DNA of 64,000 nucleotides from an uncultured Bacteroidales bacterium (GTDB lineage: Bacteria; Bacteroidota; Bacteroidia; Bacteroidales; F082). The first letter of the stretch is position 1; every line of letters starts with the position of its first letter. A program made the position numbers and the translations under genes. This document shows, piece after piece, positions 54,463-64,000 of this stretch. The notes under the pieces are model-generated. The model searched no databases and was not told the DNA's origin. It saw only the letters and a program-made list of their open reading frames with translations. The stretch covers positions 19,599 through 83,598 of the forward strand of contig OMYA01000006.1 in NCBI GenBank assembly GCA_900315175.1. Reading direction: 5' to 3'.

Positions 54463-55266
54463 ATGATTATCAACACACATAGCCACATCTACGACGAAGC
54501 TTTCGACGCTGACCGCGAAGAGGTGTTCAAACGCGCGATGGAGGCTGGTGTGGAGATGCTGCTTTTACCGAATTGCGATGAGAAAACCATCAAGCCGATG
54601 ATGGAGTTTTATGAAAAACATCCTGATAATGTGAGGGTTATGATGGGGCTGCATCCTGAGGAGGTGAAAGAAGGGTATATCGGGAAGTTGAGGATAACTG
54701 AGAATGAAGTTTCTCGCCTGACGGCTCGAAATGACAGCGGTGTTATGGTTAGTAGAGACATAATGGTTGGCATCGGTGAGATAGGTCTTGATTTCTATTG
54801 GGATGACACTTTCAAAAAGGAGCAGATTGAGGTTTTGAGTGAGCAGCTGCATTGGGCGAAGGAGCTGGGACTTCCAGTATCCATTCACACTCGCAATGCT
54901 TTTCATGACATGTTTAAGGTCCTTGACCATGAGCAGGATGGCCGCCTCGCTGGCGTGATGCATTGTTTCAATGGCACTTTCGATGAGGCGCAGACCGCGT
55001 TATCCTACGGCTTCCACCTGGGGCTCGGCGGTGTTATCACATACAAAAACTGCAATGTCAAAGAGTTTCTTGCCAACATCCCGATGGATAAAATCGTTCT
55101 CGAGACCGACGACCCGTACCTGCCACCCGTCCCGTTTCGCGGACAGCGCAACGAGCCGGCATACATCGTAAAAACAGCAGAGAAAGTGGCGGAGATCTGT
55201 GGTGTGACGACTGAAGACATTTGTAAAATAACAACAGAAAACGCAAAGAGATTATTCAAATTATGA
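54463..55266 (+). CDS. tatD: TatD family nuclease with an in-frame repeat-derived insert
   Basis: 267-residue metal-dependent hydrolase (putative DNase). Metal ligands: His6 and His8 (NTHSHIYDE), Glu106 in GEIGLDFYW, HTRNAF, HCFNGT and Asp in ETDDPYLPP. Between GLHPEEVKE (62-70) and GEIGLD (105-110) the family usually has a shorter link, by my recollection about 26 rather than 39 residues between HP and GEIG. Here residues 83-102 (VSRLTARNDS, then GVMVSRDIMV) are encoded by sequence like two dispersed repeat families (54708-54737 and about 54751-54766), in frame. The rest of the domain looks intact. It is followed by another copy of the same palindrome. Confidence 0.92.
   Translation: MIINTHSHIYDEAFDADREEVFKRAMEAGVEMLLLPNCDEKTIKPMMEFYEKHPDNVRVMMGLHPEEVKEGYIGKLRITENEVSRLTARNDSGVMVSRDIMVGIGEIGLDFYWDDTFKKEQIEVLSEQLHWAKELGLPVSIHTRNAFHDMFKVLDHEQDGRLAGVMHCFNGTFDEAQTALSYGFHLGLGGVITYKNCNVKEFLANIPMDKIVLETDDPYLPPVPFRGQRNEPAYIVKTAEKVAEICGVTTEDICKITTENAKRLFKL
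54708..54737. repeat. TTTC...GAAATGAC dispersed repeat, copy 4, inside tatD
   Basis: gtttctcgcctgacggc and tcgaaatgacag, forward orientation, in frame within tatD (residues 83-91). Fourteen bases later gtagagacataatgg resembles the left arm of the GTAGAGACG palindromes. Confidence 0.65.
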
Positions 55267-55274
55267 ATACAACA

Positions 55275-55312
55275 CGTCATTTCTCCACTCCCTACGGCCG
55301 GTTGAAATGACG
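55275..55312. repeat. TTTC...GAAATGAC dispersed repeat, copy 5
   Basis: Ends cgtcatttc and gaaatgacg are perfect 9-bp inverted repeats around tccactccctacggccggtt. It fills the tatD-ansA gap. Confidence 0.85.
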
Positions 55313-55326
55313 ATAAGATAATAAAT

Positions 55327-56352
55327 ATGAGAAAACCTTCAATTTTAGTGCTTTACACAGGTGGCACGATAGGAATGATGAAAGATCCGAAAACGGGCAG
55401 TCTGGTGCCTTTTGACTTCGGCAATATCTATGAGCACATGCCGGTGCTTCGTAACCTCGATTACGTCATCGATTTCTACTCGTTTGAGAACCTCATCGAC
55501 TCATCGAACATGACACCTGAGTTTTGGATAGAGCTCGCAGAGAAAATCGAGCAAAACTATGAGAACTATGACGGGTTCGTGGTCTTGCATGGCAGCGACA
55601 CTATGGCATACAGTGCCTCGGCATTGAGTTTCATGCTTGAAAACCTTGCGAAACCGGTTGTTTTCACAGGCTCACAGCTTCCGATGGGCATGGTGAGAAG
55701 CGACGGACGCGAGAATTTCGTCACCTCGATTGAGATTGCAGCCTCGAAAATCAATGGCATGCCTTGCGCTCCAGAAGTATGTATATTCTTTGAAAATCAA
55801 TTACTTAGAGGCAACAGGTCGACTAAATTCAACGCCGAGAACTTCAACGCCTTCTCGTCGGGCAACTACCCTACTTTGGCTGATGTCGGCATCAAAATCA
55901 AGTACAACAGGGAGTTTATTGCGAAGCCGAAAGAAGGTAAGCTCATAGTACACAAGAAGTTCGACAGGAACGTAGGCATTTTGAAGCTATTCCCAGGTAT
56001 CACCCATGCTTTCGTAAAGCACGCTTTGAGCACGCCGGGGTTGAAGGGTGTCATAATGGAGACATACGGTTCGGGCAACGCCCCCACTGCCGAGTGGTTT
56101 TTGGATGACCTCGCCGACGCCATCAGAAAAGGACTCATAATATACAACGTGACACAGTGCAAGTCAGGTTCAGTGGAGATGGGACGCTACGAAACCAGCC
56201 TGACTCTCGATAAAATCGGTGTCATAAGCGGCTACGACATCACCACAGAATCAGCATTGGCGAAGATGATGTATCTTTTGGGCGAAGGATTCAGCAGAAG
56301 TAAAATCAAAAAGTATCTACAGGAATCATTGAGAGGTGAAATGACGGTCTAA
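55327..56352 (+). CDS. ansA: Type I asparaginase
   Basis: 341 residues. L-asparagine amidohydrolase: the nucleophile threonine lies in YTGGTIGMM (residues 10-18), and the second catalytic block is HGSDTMAYSASAL near 88-100 with TGSQLPMG near 117-124. No signal peptide is seen, so it is the cytoplasmic type I. The last codons (GEMTV) fall in sequence close to the GAAATGAC repeat, so the very C-terminus may derive from it. It ends the trpS-hflX-tatD-ansA run. Confidence 0.94.
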   Translation: MRKPSILVLYTGGTIGMMKDPKTGSLVPFDFGNIYEHMPVLRNLDYVIDFYSFENLIDSSNMTPEFWIELAEKIEQNYENYDGFVVLHGSDTMAYSASALSFMLENLAKPVVFTGSQLPMGMVRSDGRENFVTSIEIAASKINGMPCAPEVCIFFENQLLRGNRSTKFNAENFNAFSSGNYPTLADVGIKIKYNREFIAKPKEGKLIVHKKFDRNVGILKLFPGITHAFVKHALSTPGLKGVIMETYGSGNAPTAEWFLDDLADAIRKGLIIYNVTQCKSGSVEMGRYETSLTLDKIGVISGYDITTESALAKMMYLLGEGFSRSKIKKYLQESLRGEMTV

Positions 56353-56355
56353 TCA

Positions 56356-56382
56356 TCATTTCGACTGCACTCGAAATGACGT
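56356..56382. repeat. TTTC...GAAATGAC dispersed repeat, copy 6
   Basis: CATTTCGA-ctgcac-TCGAAATG, a perfect 8-bp palindrome arm pair (56357-56378) starting 4 bp after the ansA stop. Confidence 0.8.
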
Positions 56383-56477
56383 ATAATAATCCGTTGATAA
56401 TAAACATCTTATTCCTTTTTTTCAAAAAAAGTGTAATAAAGTTTAAAAAATATTGTTTGGTGAAAAGAAAAAATTTG

Positions 56478-56485
56478 TAATTTTG
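56478..56485 (+). promoter_or_regulatory. Promoter -7 element of tRNA-Ser
   Basis: TAATTTTG, exact match, 30 bp before the tRNA. Confidence 0.6.
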
Positions 56486-56515
56486 ACACGATTTTTGTGG
56501 AGTGGAAAATCCCTG

Positions 56516-56603
56516 GGAGAGATGTCCGAGTGGTTTAAGGAGCACGCCTGGAAAGTGTGTGTACTTCAAAAGGGTACCGCGGGTTCGAATCCCGCTCTCT
56601 CCG
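56516..56603 (+). tRNA. tRNA-Ser (GGA)
   Basis: 88-nt class II tRNA. Acceptor arms GGAGAGA (56516-56522) and TCTCTCC (56596-56602), discriminator G. Anticodon stem CACGC/GTGTG encloses CTGGAAA, anticodon GGA, reading UCC and UCU. The long variable arm (about GTACTTCAAAAGGGTACC) and the T arm GCGGGTTCGAATCCCGC are clear. CCA is not encoded. Confidence 0.95.
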
Positions 56604-56639
56604 CAATAAAATTTAGAATTTGGAGTTTAATGTTTAGAG

Positions 56640-56690
56640 TAGTATGAAGTTGAGGGTTTTAAGTTTTTAAGTTTTTAAGTTGAAGTTTAA
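56640..56690. repeat. AAGTTTTT tandem repeats
   Basis: aagtttttaagtttttaagtt plus degenerate aagttg/aagttt units lie between the tRNA and exbB. Confidence 0.65.
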
Positions 56691-56744
56691 ATAGAATCAA
56701 TTAAATATTAACAAATTAAAAAGTAGTAATTCAAAATTCAAATC

Positions 56745-57542
56745 ATGAAAAAGTTAATTGCTTTACTGACAGTTGCGGGATTTTTGACATTCGGAATCAG
56801 CAACGCACTTCTTGCACAAGAAGAAAATCAATCAGCACAGCCAGCTCAGACAGAGCAGGTGGTTGAGACTGTACAGACAAACCCATTGGCAGCACCTGCA
56901 ACAGATGCTACATTCCACGAGGTTTTGAAGAAACAATTCATCGATGGTGGCTGGGAATTCATGAGCATTATCTTGTTAATCTTGGTCCTCGGTCTCGCAG
57001 TATCAATTGAAAGAATCATTTATTTGACATTAAGCACAACAAACACCAAGAAGCTTCTTGCTCAGTTAGAAGAGACATTGAACAAGGGTGGCATTGAAAA
57101 AGCTAAAGACCTCTGCCGTGACACACGCGGTCCTGTCGCAAGCATTTTCTACCAAGGTTTGATGCGTTACAACGAAGGTCTTGAAGAAGTCGAGAAAGCA
57201 GTCGTTTCATACGGTTCAGTTATGACAGGTAACCTCGAGAGCGGCGCAAGCTGGATTTCATTGTTCATCGCTTTGGGACCTATGTTGGGATTTATGGGTA
57301 CTGTTATCGGTATGATCGCTGCATTCGACGCTATCGCAGCAGCAGGTGACATCAGCCCAACAGTTGTTGCAGGCGGTATGAAGGTCGCTTTGTTGACAAC
57401 CGTGTTCGGTCTTATCGTCGCTGTTATCCTCCAGATCTGCTACAACTTCATCCTTAACAAGATCGAAGGTATCGTTAACGATATGGAAGATTCATCAATC
57501 ACATTCATGGACATGCTCCACGCTTATTCAAAGAAAAACTAA
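56745..57542 (+). CDS. exbB: ExbB/TolQ/MotA family proton channel
   Basis: 265 residues. An N-terminal signal-like helix (KLIALLTVAGFLTFGISNALLA) and a Gln/Ala/Pro-rich linker (26-60) precede the classic three helices (about 72-92, 160-180, 200-228). FIALGPMLGFMGTVIGMIAAF is the conserved ExbB pore region, and the polar loop holds LEETLNKGGIEKAKDL. It should form a pentamer with ExbD dimers to power TonB. First of four genes: exbB, a membrane protein, exbD, exbD. The extra N-terminal segment is common in Bacteroidota ExbB. Confidence 0.95.
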   Translation: MKKLIALLTVAGFLTFGISNALLAQEENQSAQPAQTEQVVETVQTNPLAAPATDATFHEVLKKQFIDGGWEFMSIILLILVLGLAVSIERIIYLTLSTTNTKKLLAQLEETLNKGGIEKAKDLCRDTRGPVASIFYQGLMRYNEGLEEVEKAVVSYGSVMTGNLESGASWISLFIALGPMLGFMGTVIGMIAAFDAIAAAGDISPTVVAGGMKVALLTTVFGLIVAVILQICYNFILNKIEGIVNDMEDSSITFMDMLHAYSKKN

Positions 57543-57560
57543 TCTAACAAAAGAAAAATC

Positions 57561-57986
57561 ATGGTCGACAAATTAACAAAATATTGCAAATATCTGCTTA
57601 TTGCCTTGATGGTGTTCAACGTCGTCTTTGGAATCATCACAATTGTGAGTGGTGAAGCCGGCGTCGGAACATTCATGGGATTTGCATATTGCATGCTTGG
57701 ATTGACTGTGGTTGCGATTTTGTTTGCACCTATCTATGGAATTATCATCAATCCAAAGAGCGTGAAAACTCTTGGCTTGGTATTAGTCATCGTAGCAGTG
57801 ATCGCACTTGTTGCAATGCTGCTCTCAAAAGGCGCTACATTGTCAGCAGAATACCTTGAATCTATGGGAGTTACAGCAGGTACAGAGTCCTTCGTTGACT
57901 TCTTCATGGTGTTCACTTACATCGTCGCCGGTGCTACAATCGCGGCTGTAATCTATTCAGCAGTATCAAAACTCATTAATAAATAA
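57561..57986 (+). CDS. Four-helix membrane protein of the exb operon
   Basis: 141 residues with four hydrophobic helices (about 11-31, 37-60, 68-90, 112-135). It lies 18 bp after exbB and 17 bp before exbD. A small membrane protein at this place is usual in Bacteroidota exb operons, but its function is unknown. No catalytic motif. Confidence 0.85.
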   Translation: MVDKLTKYCKYLLIALMVFNVVFGIITIVSGEAGVGTFMGFAYCMLGLTVVAILFAPIYGIIINPKSVKTLGLVLVIVAVIALVAMLLSKGATLSAEYLESMGVTAGTESFVDFFMVFTYIVAGATIAAVIYSAVSKLINK

Positions 57987-58003
57987 TAAGGAAGGAAATT
58001 ATC

Positions 58004-58579
58004 ATGGCCCGTAAGAAAAAGAAAGTACCGGAAATCAACGCCAGTTCAATGGCTGATATCTCTTTCTTGCTGTTGATATTCTTCCTCGTTACCACTACGA
58101 TGGACACTGACAGCGGTATCACCCGTCGTCTGCCCCCACCAGTAGAAAACCCAGACATGGATGTCAAAGTGAAAGAAAGAAACATTTTGAACGTCATGAT
58201 CAACAAGTACGACAAACTTATGGTTAACGGTAAAGCATGCGATATCTCTGAACTTAAAGACAAGACAAGAGACTTCATCACTCCTAAACCGAATGACGAA
58301 AAAGCTCCTGAAGTCGAAGTCAAAGAAATCGAACTCATTGGCAACTTCATGACCAATAAAGGTGTCGTGTCACTTAAGAATGACCGCGGTACTTCATACC
58401 AGATGTACATCGCAGTTCAAAATGAATTAGCAAAAGCTTTCAATGAACTCAAAGAGGAAGTCTCTATGACATACTTCAAACAGCATTTCAACGACTTGAC
58501 CGACAAAGACAAAGTCGAAGCAGTCAACAAAGCTGTCCCTGTACGTATCTCAGAGGCTGAACCTGAAGAAATCAAATAA
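58004..58579 (+). CDS. exbD: ExbD family biopolymer transporter (first)
   Basis: 191 residues. Short basic N-terminus (MARKKKKVPEINASSMADIS), one membrane helix (FLLLIFFLVTTTM, about 21-33) with the Asp of SMADISF in the ExbD position, then a periplasmic domain with an insertion (TPKPNDEKAPEVEVKEIELI). ExbD dimers sit within the ExbB pentamer and carry the proton-linked Asp. Confidence 0.94.
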   Translation: MARKKKKVPEINASSMADISFLLLIFFLVTTTMDTDSGITRRLPPPVENPDMDVKVKERNILNVMINKYDKLMVNGKACDISELKDKTRDFITPKPNDEKAPEVEVKEIELIGNFMTNKGVVSLKNDRGTSYQMYIAVQNELAKAFNELKEEVSMTYFKQHFNDLTDKDKVEAVNKAVPVRISEAEPEEIK

Positions 58580-58593
58580 TAGGAGAGAAAATT

Positions 58594-59052
58594 ATGGCAA
58601 AGTTTAGAAAAGGTGGACAAAAAGAAGTCCCAGCAATCTCAACCGGTTCAATGCCTGACATTATCTTCATGTTGATTTTCTTCTTCATGGTTACAACCTC
58701 AATGCGTGAGACCACATTGAAAGTCAAGATGAAATTACCGGCAGCGACGGAAGTCCAGAAACTCGAGAAGAAATCTCTCGTGAGTTTCATCTACATCGGA
58801 CCTCCGACGAACACTAAACTCTATGGTACAGAAGCCCGTCTGCAGCTTAACGACCAGTATGCACGTGTAGAAGACGTCATCCCGTTCATCGAACAGGAAC
58901 GTCTCGACCGTCCAGAAGCTGACCGTCCTCTTCTCACAACATCACTCAAAATCGATGAAAACGTGAGAATGGGTCTCGTCACCGACGTGAAGCAGGAATT
59001 ACGTAAATGCGGTGCATTCCGTATTAACTACTCTGTACGAAAAGGAGAATAA
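58594..59052 (+). CDS. exbD: ExbD family biopolymer transporter (second)
   Basis: 152 residues. MAKFRKGGQKEVPAISTGSM leads into GSMPDIIFMLIFFFMVTTSM; the Asp of MPDI is at the conserved position (near 23). Periplasmic part 45-152. It is a paralogue of the gene 14 bp upstream. Two different ExbDs may form a heterodimer. A heptamer array begins right at its stop. Confidence 0.94.
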   Translation: MAKFRKGGQKEVPAISTGSMPDIIFMLIFFFMVTTSMRETTLKVKMKLPAATEVQKLEKKSLVSFIYIGPPTNTKLYGTEARLQLNDQYARVEDVIPFIEQERLDRPEADRPLLTTSLKIDENVRMGLVTDVKQELRKCGAFRINYSVRKGE

Positions 59053-59080
59053 GACTTTAGTCTTTAGACTTTAGACTCTA
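59053..59080. repeat. Tandem heptamers GACTTTA
   Basis: GACTTTA, GTCTTTA, GACTTTA, GACTCTA in a row, starting at the base after the exbD stop and running into the palindrome at 59080. Confidence 0.9.
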
Positions 59081-59110
59081 GTGGAGACGCCATAACATGG
59101 CGTCTCCACT
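59080..59110. terminator. GTGGAGACG palindrome between exbD and priA
   Basis: agtggagacgccat and atggcgtctccact are perfect complements around AAC; T-run at 59112-59116. Member of the GAGACG family; bidirectional for the two convergent genes. Confidence 0.85.
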
Positions 59111-59114
59111 GTTT

Positions 59115-61595
<2,481 letters not shown>

Positions 61596-61612
61596 ATTAC
61601 TACTCTCAAAGA

Positions 61613-61685
61613 CTCTCGCAGATTGCTCAAAACTCGCTGAATCAATCTACGATAATATCCGCATAATCTGCATTATCTGCGAGAG
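61613..61685. repeat. Inverted repeat upstream of priA
   Basis: ctctcgcagat (61613-61623) and atctgcgagag (61675-61685) are exact 11-bp complements 51 bp apart. TCTGC also occurs at 61667. Confidence 0.8.
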
Positions 61686-61728
61686 ACAATTGAAAAACAA
61701 AATTAATACTTTTTTTGAAAATTTTTAT

Positions 61729-61736
61729 TAATTTTG
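61729..61736 (+). promoter_or_regulatory. Promoter -7 element of the plug gene
   Basis: TAATTTTG, exact match, 22 bp before the ATG at 61759. Confidence 0.65.
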
Positions 61737-61758
61737 GAAAATTAAATTTAATAATACT

Positions 61759-63027
61759 ATGAGATTTAAGTTATTGATAGTTATACTGTTGGCTTTTTCA
61801 ACCAACATTTTTGCGCAAAAATACATGTCATGTTCCGACATGAATTACCGTAATGAGGTGCAAACAGTGCTACTACACCCGACCGATTACGAATACGACA
61901 AACCGGTTATCTATCTCAATCACATGAAGGAGCAGCTGCATCTGCAGTTTGACCTGCTTTTAGACGATGCACCTTTTATGTATTATACCTTCATCCACTG
62001 CAGCAATGACTGGCAACCCACTGATATTCAAAAGAGTGAGTATATTGTCGGCTTTTTCCAGGACGACATCGACAACTTCAGTTTCTCACTAAACACTTAC
62101 GTGAATTATGTGCATTACGACCTCGTTTTTCCTACAGAGGAAATGATGCCGAAGCTTTCGGGCAACTATCTTCTCGTGGTCACAGGCGAGAATCCTGACG
62201 ATGTGTATTTCACCCGCAGGTTTTATGTCGTCGACGAGCAAGCTGTCATCGCCACAAAAATGCCACGTTATCCTTACGACTTGAATCTCGGTCAGAATAA
62301 GCAGGAAATCGACCTCGACATTGTGTATCCCGATCTGTTCAACAGTCGCGCCGACCAGTATTCCAACGTCACCATTCAGCAAAACGGACGCTGGGACAAT
62401 GCTGTCTTTGGCTTGAAACCGACGTATATCTTACCCGAAAAATTATCATATATTAACAACGAAAAATTAGTGTTTGAGTCTGGAAATCAATATCTTAGAA
62501 TCAACACCAGTAATTTCGACAACCGCCCTGAGAGGACAAAAAGCGTTTATCTTGAAGACAACGGCTATGTCGTGACACTGCATGACGACGAGCAACGTAA
62601 CGTCAACAACTATATCTTTGACGAAGATTTGTTTGGTGAGAAACACATTTATCTCGAGAAAGACAATCTCGACGCCACCATTGAAGCTGATTATTCGCCA
62701 GTGAATTTCTTCCTTAAATGGCCTCAATACATGATTGGCAAAGACGTGTATATCATCGGAGCTATCACCGACTGGCGCATGGAAGACAACGCCAAGATGG
62801 AATACGACCCTGAACGACGCGGATATAAGAACACTTTGTTTTTAAAACAAGGCTATTACGACTACATGTACGCCGTGAAGGACAACGCCAGCGGAATAAC
62901 ATCGGTGGCACCTGTCAATGGCGATTTCTGGGAGACGAAAAACATGTACCACATTTTCGTCTATCTGTTCGAGCCGACACAGAATTATGACCAACTTATC
63001 GGGTATAAGGTGATAAGATCTCATTAG
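61759..63027 (+). CDS. T9SS plug protein (DUF5103)
   Basis: 422 residues with a signal peptide (MRFKLLIVILLAFSTNIFA, 1-19). The start of the mature part, VQTVLLHPTDYEYDKPVIYL (split: VQTVLLHP, YDKPVIYL), then YYTFIHCSNDWQPTDIQKSEY and the SGNYLLVV block match the DUF5103 family, whose flavobacterial member caps the periplasmic side of SprA when no cargo is passing. A C-terminal CBM48/E-set-like beta domain (about 310-415) holds KDVYIIGAITDWRMEDNAKM. It ends in a heptamer array that also holds the start of apbE. Confidence 0.9.
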   Translation: MRFKLLIVILLAFSTNIFAQKYMSCSDMNYRNEVQTVLLHPTDYEYDKPVIYLNHMKEQLHLQFDLLLDDAPFMYYTFIHCSNDWQPTDIQKSEYIVGFFQDDIDNFSFSLNTYVNYVHYDLVFPTEEMMPKLSGNYLLVVTGENPDDVYFTRRFYVVDEQAVIATKMPRYPYDLNLGQNKQEIDLDIVYPDLFNSRADQYSNVTIQQNGRWDNAVFGLKPTYILPEKLSYINNEKLVFESGNQYLRINTSNFDNRPERTKSVYLEDNGYVVTLHDDEQRNVNNYIFDEDLFGEKHIYLEKDNLDATIEADYSPVNFFLKWPQYMIGKDVYIIGAITDWRMEDNAKMEYDPERRGYKNTLFLKQGYYDYMYAVKDNASGITSVAPVNGDFWETKNMYHIFVYLFEPTQNYDQLIGYKVIRSH

Positions 63028-63067
63028 TTAAGAGTTAAGAGTTAAGAGTTAAGAGTTAAAAGTTGAG
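63026..63067. repeat. Six tandem heptamers spanning plug stop and apbE start
   Basis: AGTTAAG x4, AGTTAAA, AGTTGAG. The TAG stop of the plug gene overlaps unit 1; the TTG start of apbE lies in unit 6. Confidence 0.92.
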
Positions 63068-64000
63068 AAGGGTATTGGTTATATTAACAATTTTAATGGT
63101 TTTTGCGTCTTGTGTGAGGCAACCGCAGAAGATCAGCTATTCAGGCATCACGCAGGGATCGTACTTCTCAATTACATATTATGATGAGGGCGGCAGGACT
63201 TTTGAAGATGAAATCGACTCGATTTTTAAAGAGGTCGACAATTCAGTGTCACTTTGGAACGAAAACTCCATCATCAGGAAGGTGAATCGCAACGAAGATG
63301 TCGTTGTAAATCAGATATTTAAGGATAATTTCGAGTGGGCTCGCAAGGCCTCGGAGTTTTCTGACGGTGCCTTCGATGCCACCATAGGTCCGCTGGTTTC
63401 AGCATGGGGCTTCCATTATAAAAAACAGCTTGAGATGACATCGGAAATGGTTGATTCAATACGTCAACTTGTTGACTATCACAAGATTGAGATTATAGAT
63501 AATAAAGTTGTGAAAGCCAATCCCCACATGACCCTCGATTTCAATGCAGTGGCGCAGGGATATACCACGGATTTGATTGGAAGGTTTTTAGAATCACGAG
63601 ATATAAAAAATTATCTGGTTGATGTCGGAGGTGAGATTTTGGCGCGTGGGACAAAGCCGAATGGCGAATTATGGACCATCGGCATTGAGAAACCTGCCGA
63701 GAATTACGATTCGGAACGCTCCGTGCAAATCAAAATAAACCTCAAAGACAAAGGTATCGTAACCTCTGGAAATTACAGGAAATACATTGAAAAAGACGGC
63801 ATCCGCTATTCGCACAGCATCGACCCGAAGACAGGGTATCCTGTCGAGCATAACCTCTTGAGCGCCACAATAATCGCTGACAACGCTTCGTGGGCCGACT
63901 GCCTCGCCACCATCTGCATGCTCACAGGCAAAGAAAAAGCCTCGAAACTGCTTGAAGGTCAAGGCGTCGAGGCGTATTTTATATTTGTTGAAGACGGTGC
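63063..64000 (+). CDS. apbE: ApbE family FAD:protein FMN transferase (partial)
   Basis: The gene is cut by the right end. Reading from TTG 63063 gives MRRVLVILTILMVFASCVRQ, a lipoprotein signal with lipobox VFASC. ApbE motifs follow: GITQGSYFSITYYD, SLWNENSIIRKVN, FDATIGPLVSAWGF, LDFNAVAQGYTTDLIGRFL, YLVDVGGEILARG and SHSIDPKTGYPVEHNLLSATI, with DNASWADCLAT near the end. ApbE attaches FMN to Thr of Rnf/Nqr subunits or other flavoproteins. The start is TTG within the last heptamer; no ATG lies before the signal peptide. Confidence 0.9.
   Translation, partial: MRRVLVILTILMVFASCVRQPQKISYSGITQGSYFSITYYDEGGRTFEDEIDSIFKEVDNSVSLWNENSIIRKVNRNEDVVVNQIFKDNFEWARKASEFSDGAFDATIGPLVSAWGFHYKKQLEMTSEMVDSIRQLVDYHKIEIIDNKVVKANPHMTLDFNAVAQGYTTDLIGRFLESRDIKNYLVDVGGEILARGTKPNGELWTIGIEKPAENYDSERSVQIKINLKDKGIVTSGNYRKYIEKDGIRYSHSIDPKTGYPVEHNLLSATIIADNASWADCLATICMLTGKEKASKLLEGQGVEAYFIFVEDG

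Noticed and set aside
56453..56647. 64-residue plus-strand ORF over the tRNA
   Set aside because: It lies across tRNA-Ser(GGA) and its flanks; the sequence is explained by the tRNA.
63026..63067. CRISPR array
   Set aside because: Repeat units are 7 bp without spacers; no cas genes. The same holds for the other short tandem arrays.

Overview
The window looks like chromosomal core sequence from an anaerobic member of the Bacteroidales (phylum Bacteroidota), probably a gut or rumen type lineage. The basis is: at least fifteen exact TAnnTTTG promoter elements of the Bacteroidetes kind, type IX secretion (T9SS) genes, the ruvA-sprA-gcvH order known from this phylum, PPi-type phosphofructokinase, pyruvate:ferredoxin oxidoreductase, and a GH92 mannosidase. 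There is no transposase, phage gene, rRNA operon or CRISPR array. I see one tRNA (Ser-GGA).

Layout. 1-3.5 kb: aspartate kinase behind 57-bp tandem repeats, a DUF4160/DUF2442 pair, PPi-PFK. 3.6-15.8 kb: one long plus-strand run, ruvA, the giant T9SS translocon gene sprA, gcvH, a VanZ-like protein, tonB, a membrane LytTR regulator and a TPR protein; three successive genes here use TTG or GTG starts. 15.7-17.8 kb: a transglutaminase-like secreted protein and a small membrane protein on the minus strand. 17.9-24.5 kb: FtsB/DivIC, a Cys/His-rich lipoprotein, PFOR, a second transglutaminase-like protein, small membrane proteins and 5-formyl-THF cyclo-ligase. 24.6-32.5 kb: glyA, a polyprenyl diphosphate synthase, an outer-membrane barrel, DAHP synthase/chorismate mutase, asnS, rpoN and a PAP2-like membrane protein. 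32.4-35.6 kb: an outer-membrane protein, a SPOR protein and ruvB. 35.6-44.6 kb: YitT, a TonB-dependent receptor, a GH92 lipoprotein, and a secreted protein with a T9SS C-terminal sorting signal. 44.7-49.8 kb: corA and the ssb-gldE-gldD operon ending in an unknown secreted protein. 49.9-56.6 kb: HU, a 29-residue basic microprotein, RNase G, trpS, hflX, tatD, ansA, tRNA-Ser. 56.7-64 kb: exbB-orf-exbD-exbD, priA, the T9SS plug (DUF5103) protein and the start of apbE, cut by the window edge.

How the genes connect: SprA (translocon), the DUF5103 plug, GldD and GldE, and a CTD-bearing cargo are all parts of T9SS; TonB, ExbB and two ExbDs would energise the TonB-dependent receptor. The accessory-looking content lies mostly between genes: at least three families of dispersed palindromic or inverted repeats, and short tandem 7-8-mers that start at or right after stop codons. 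One palindrome family appears inside coding sequence, in frame in tatD and at the N-terminus of an outer-membrane protein; this is the least expected feature of the window.
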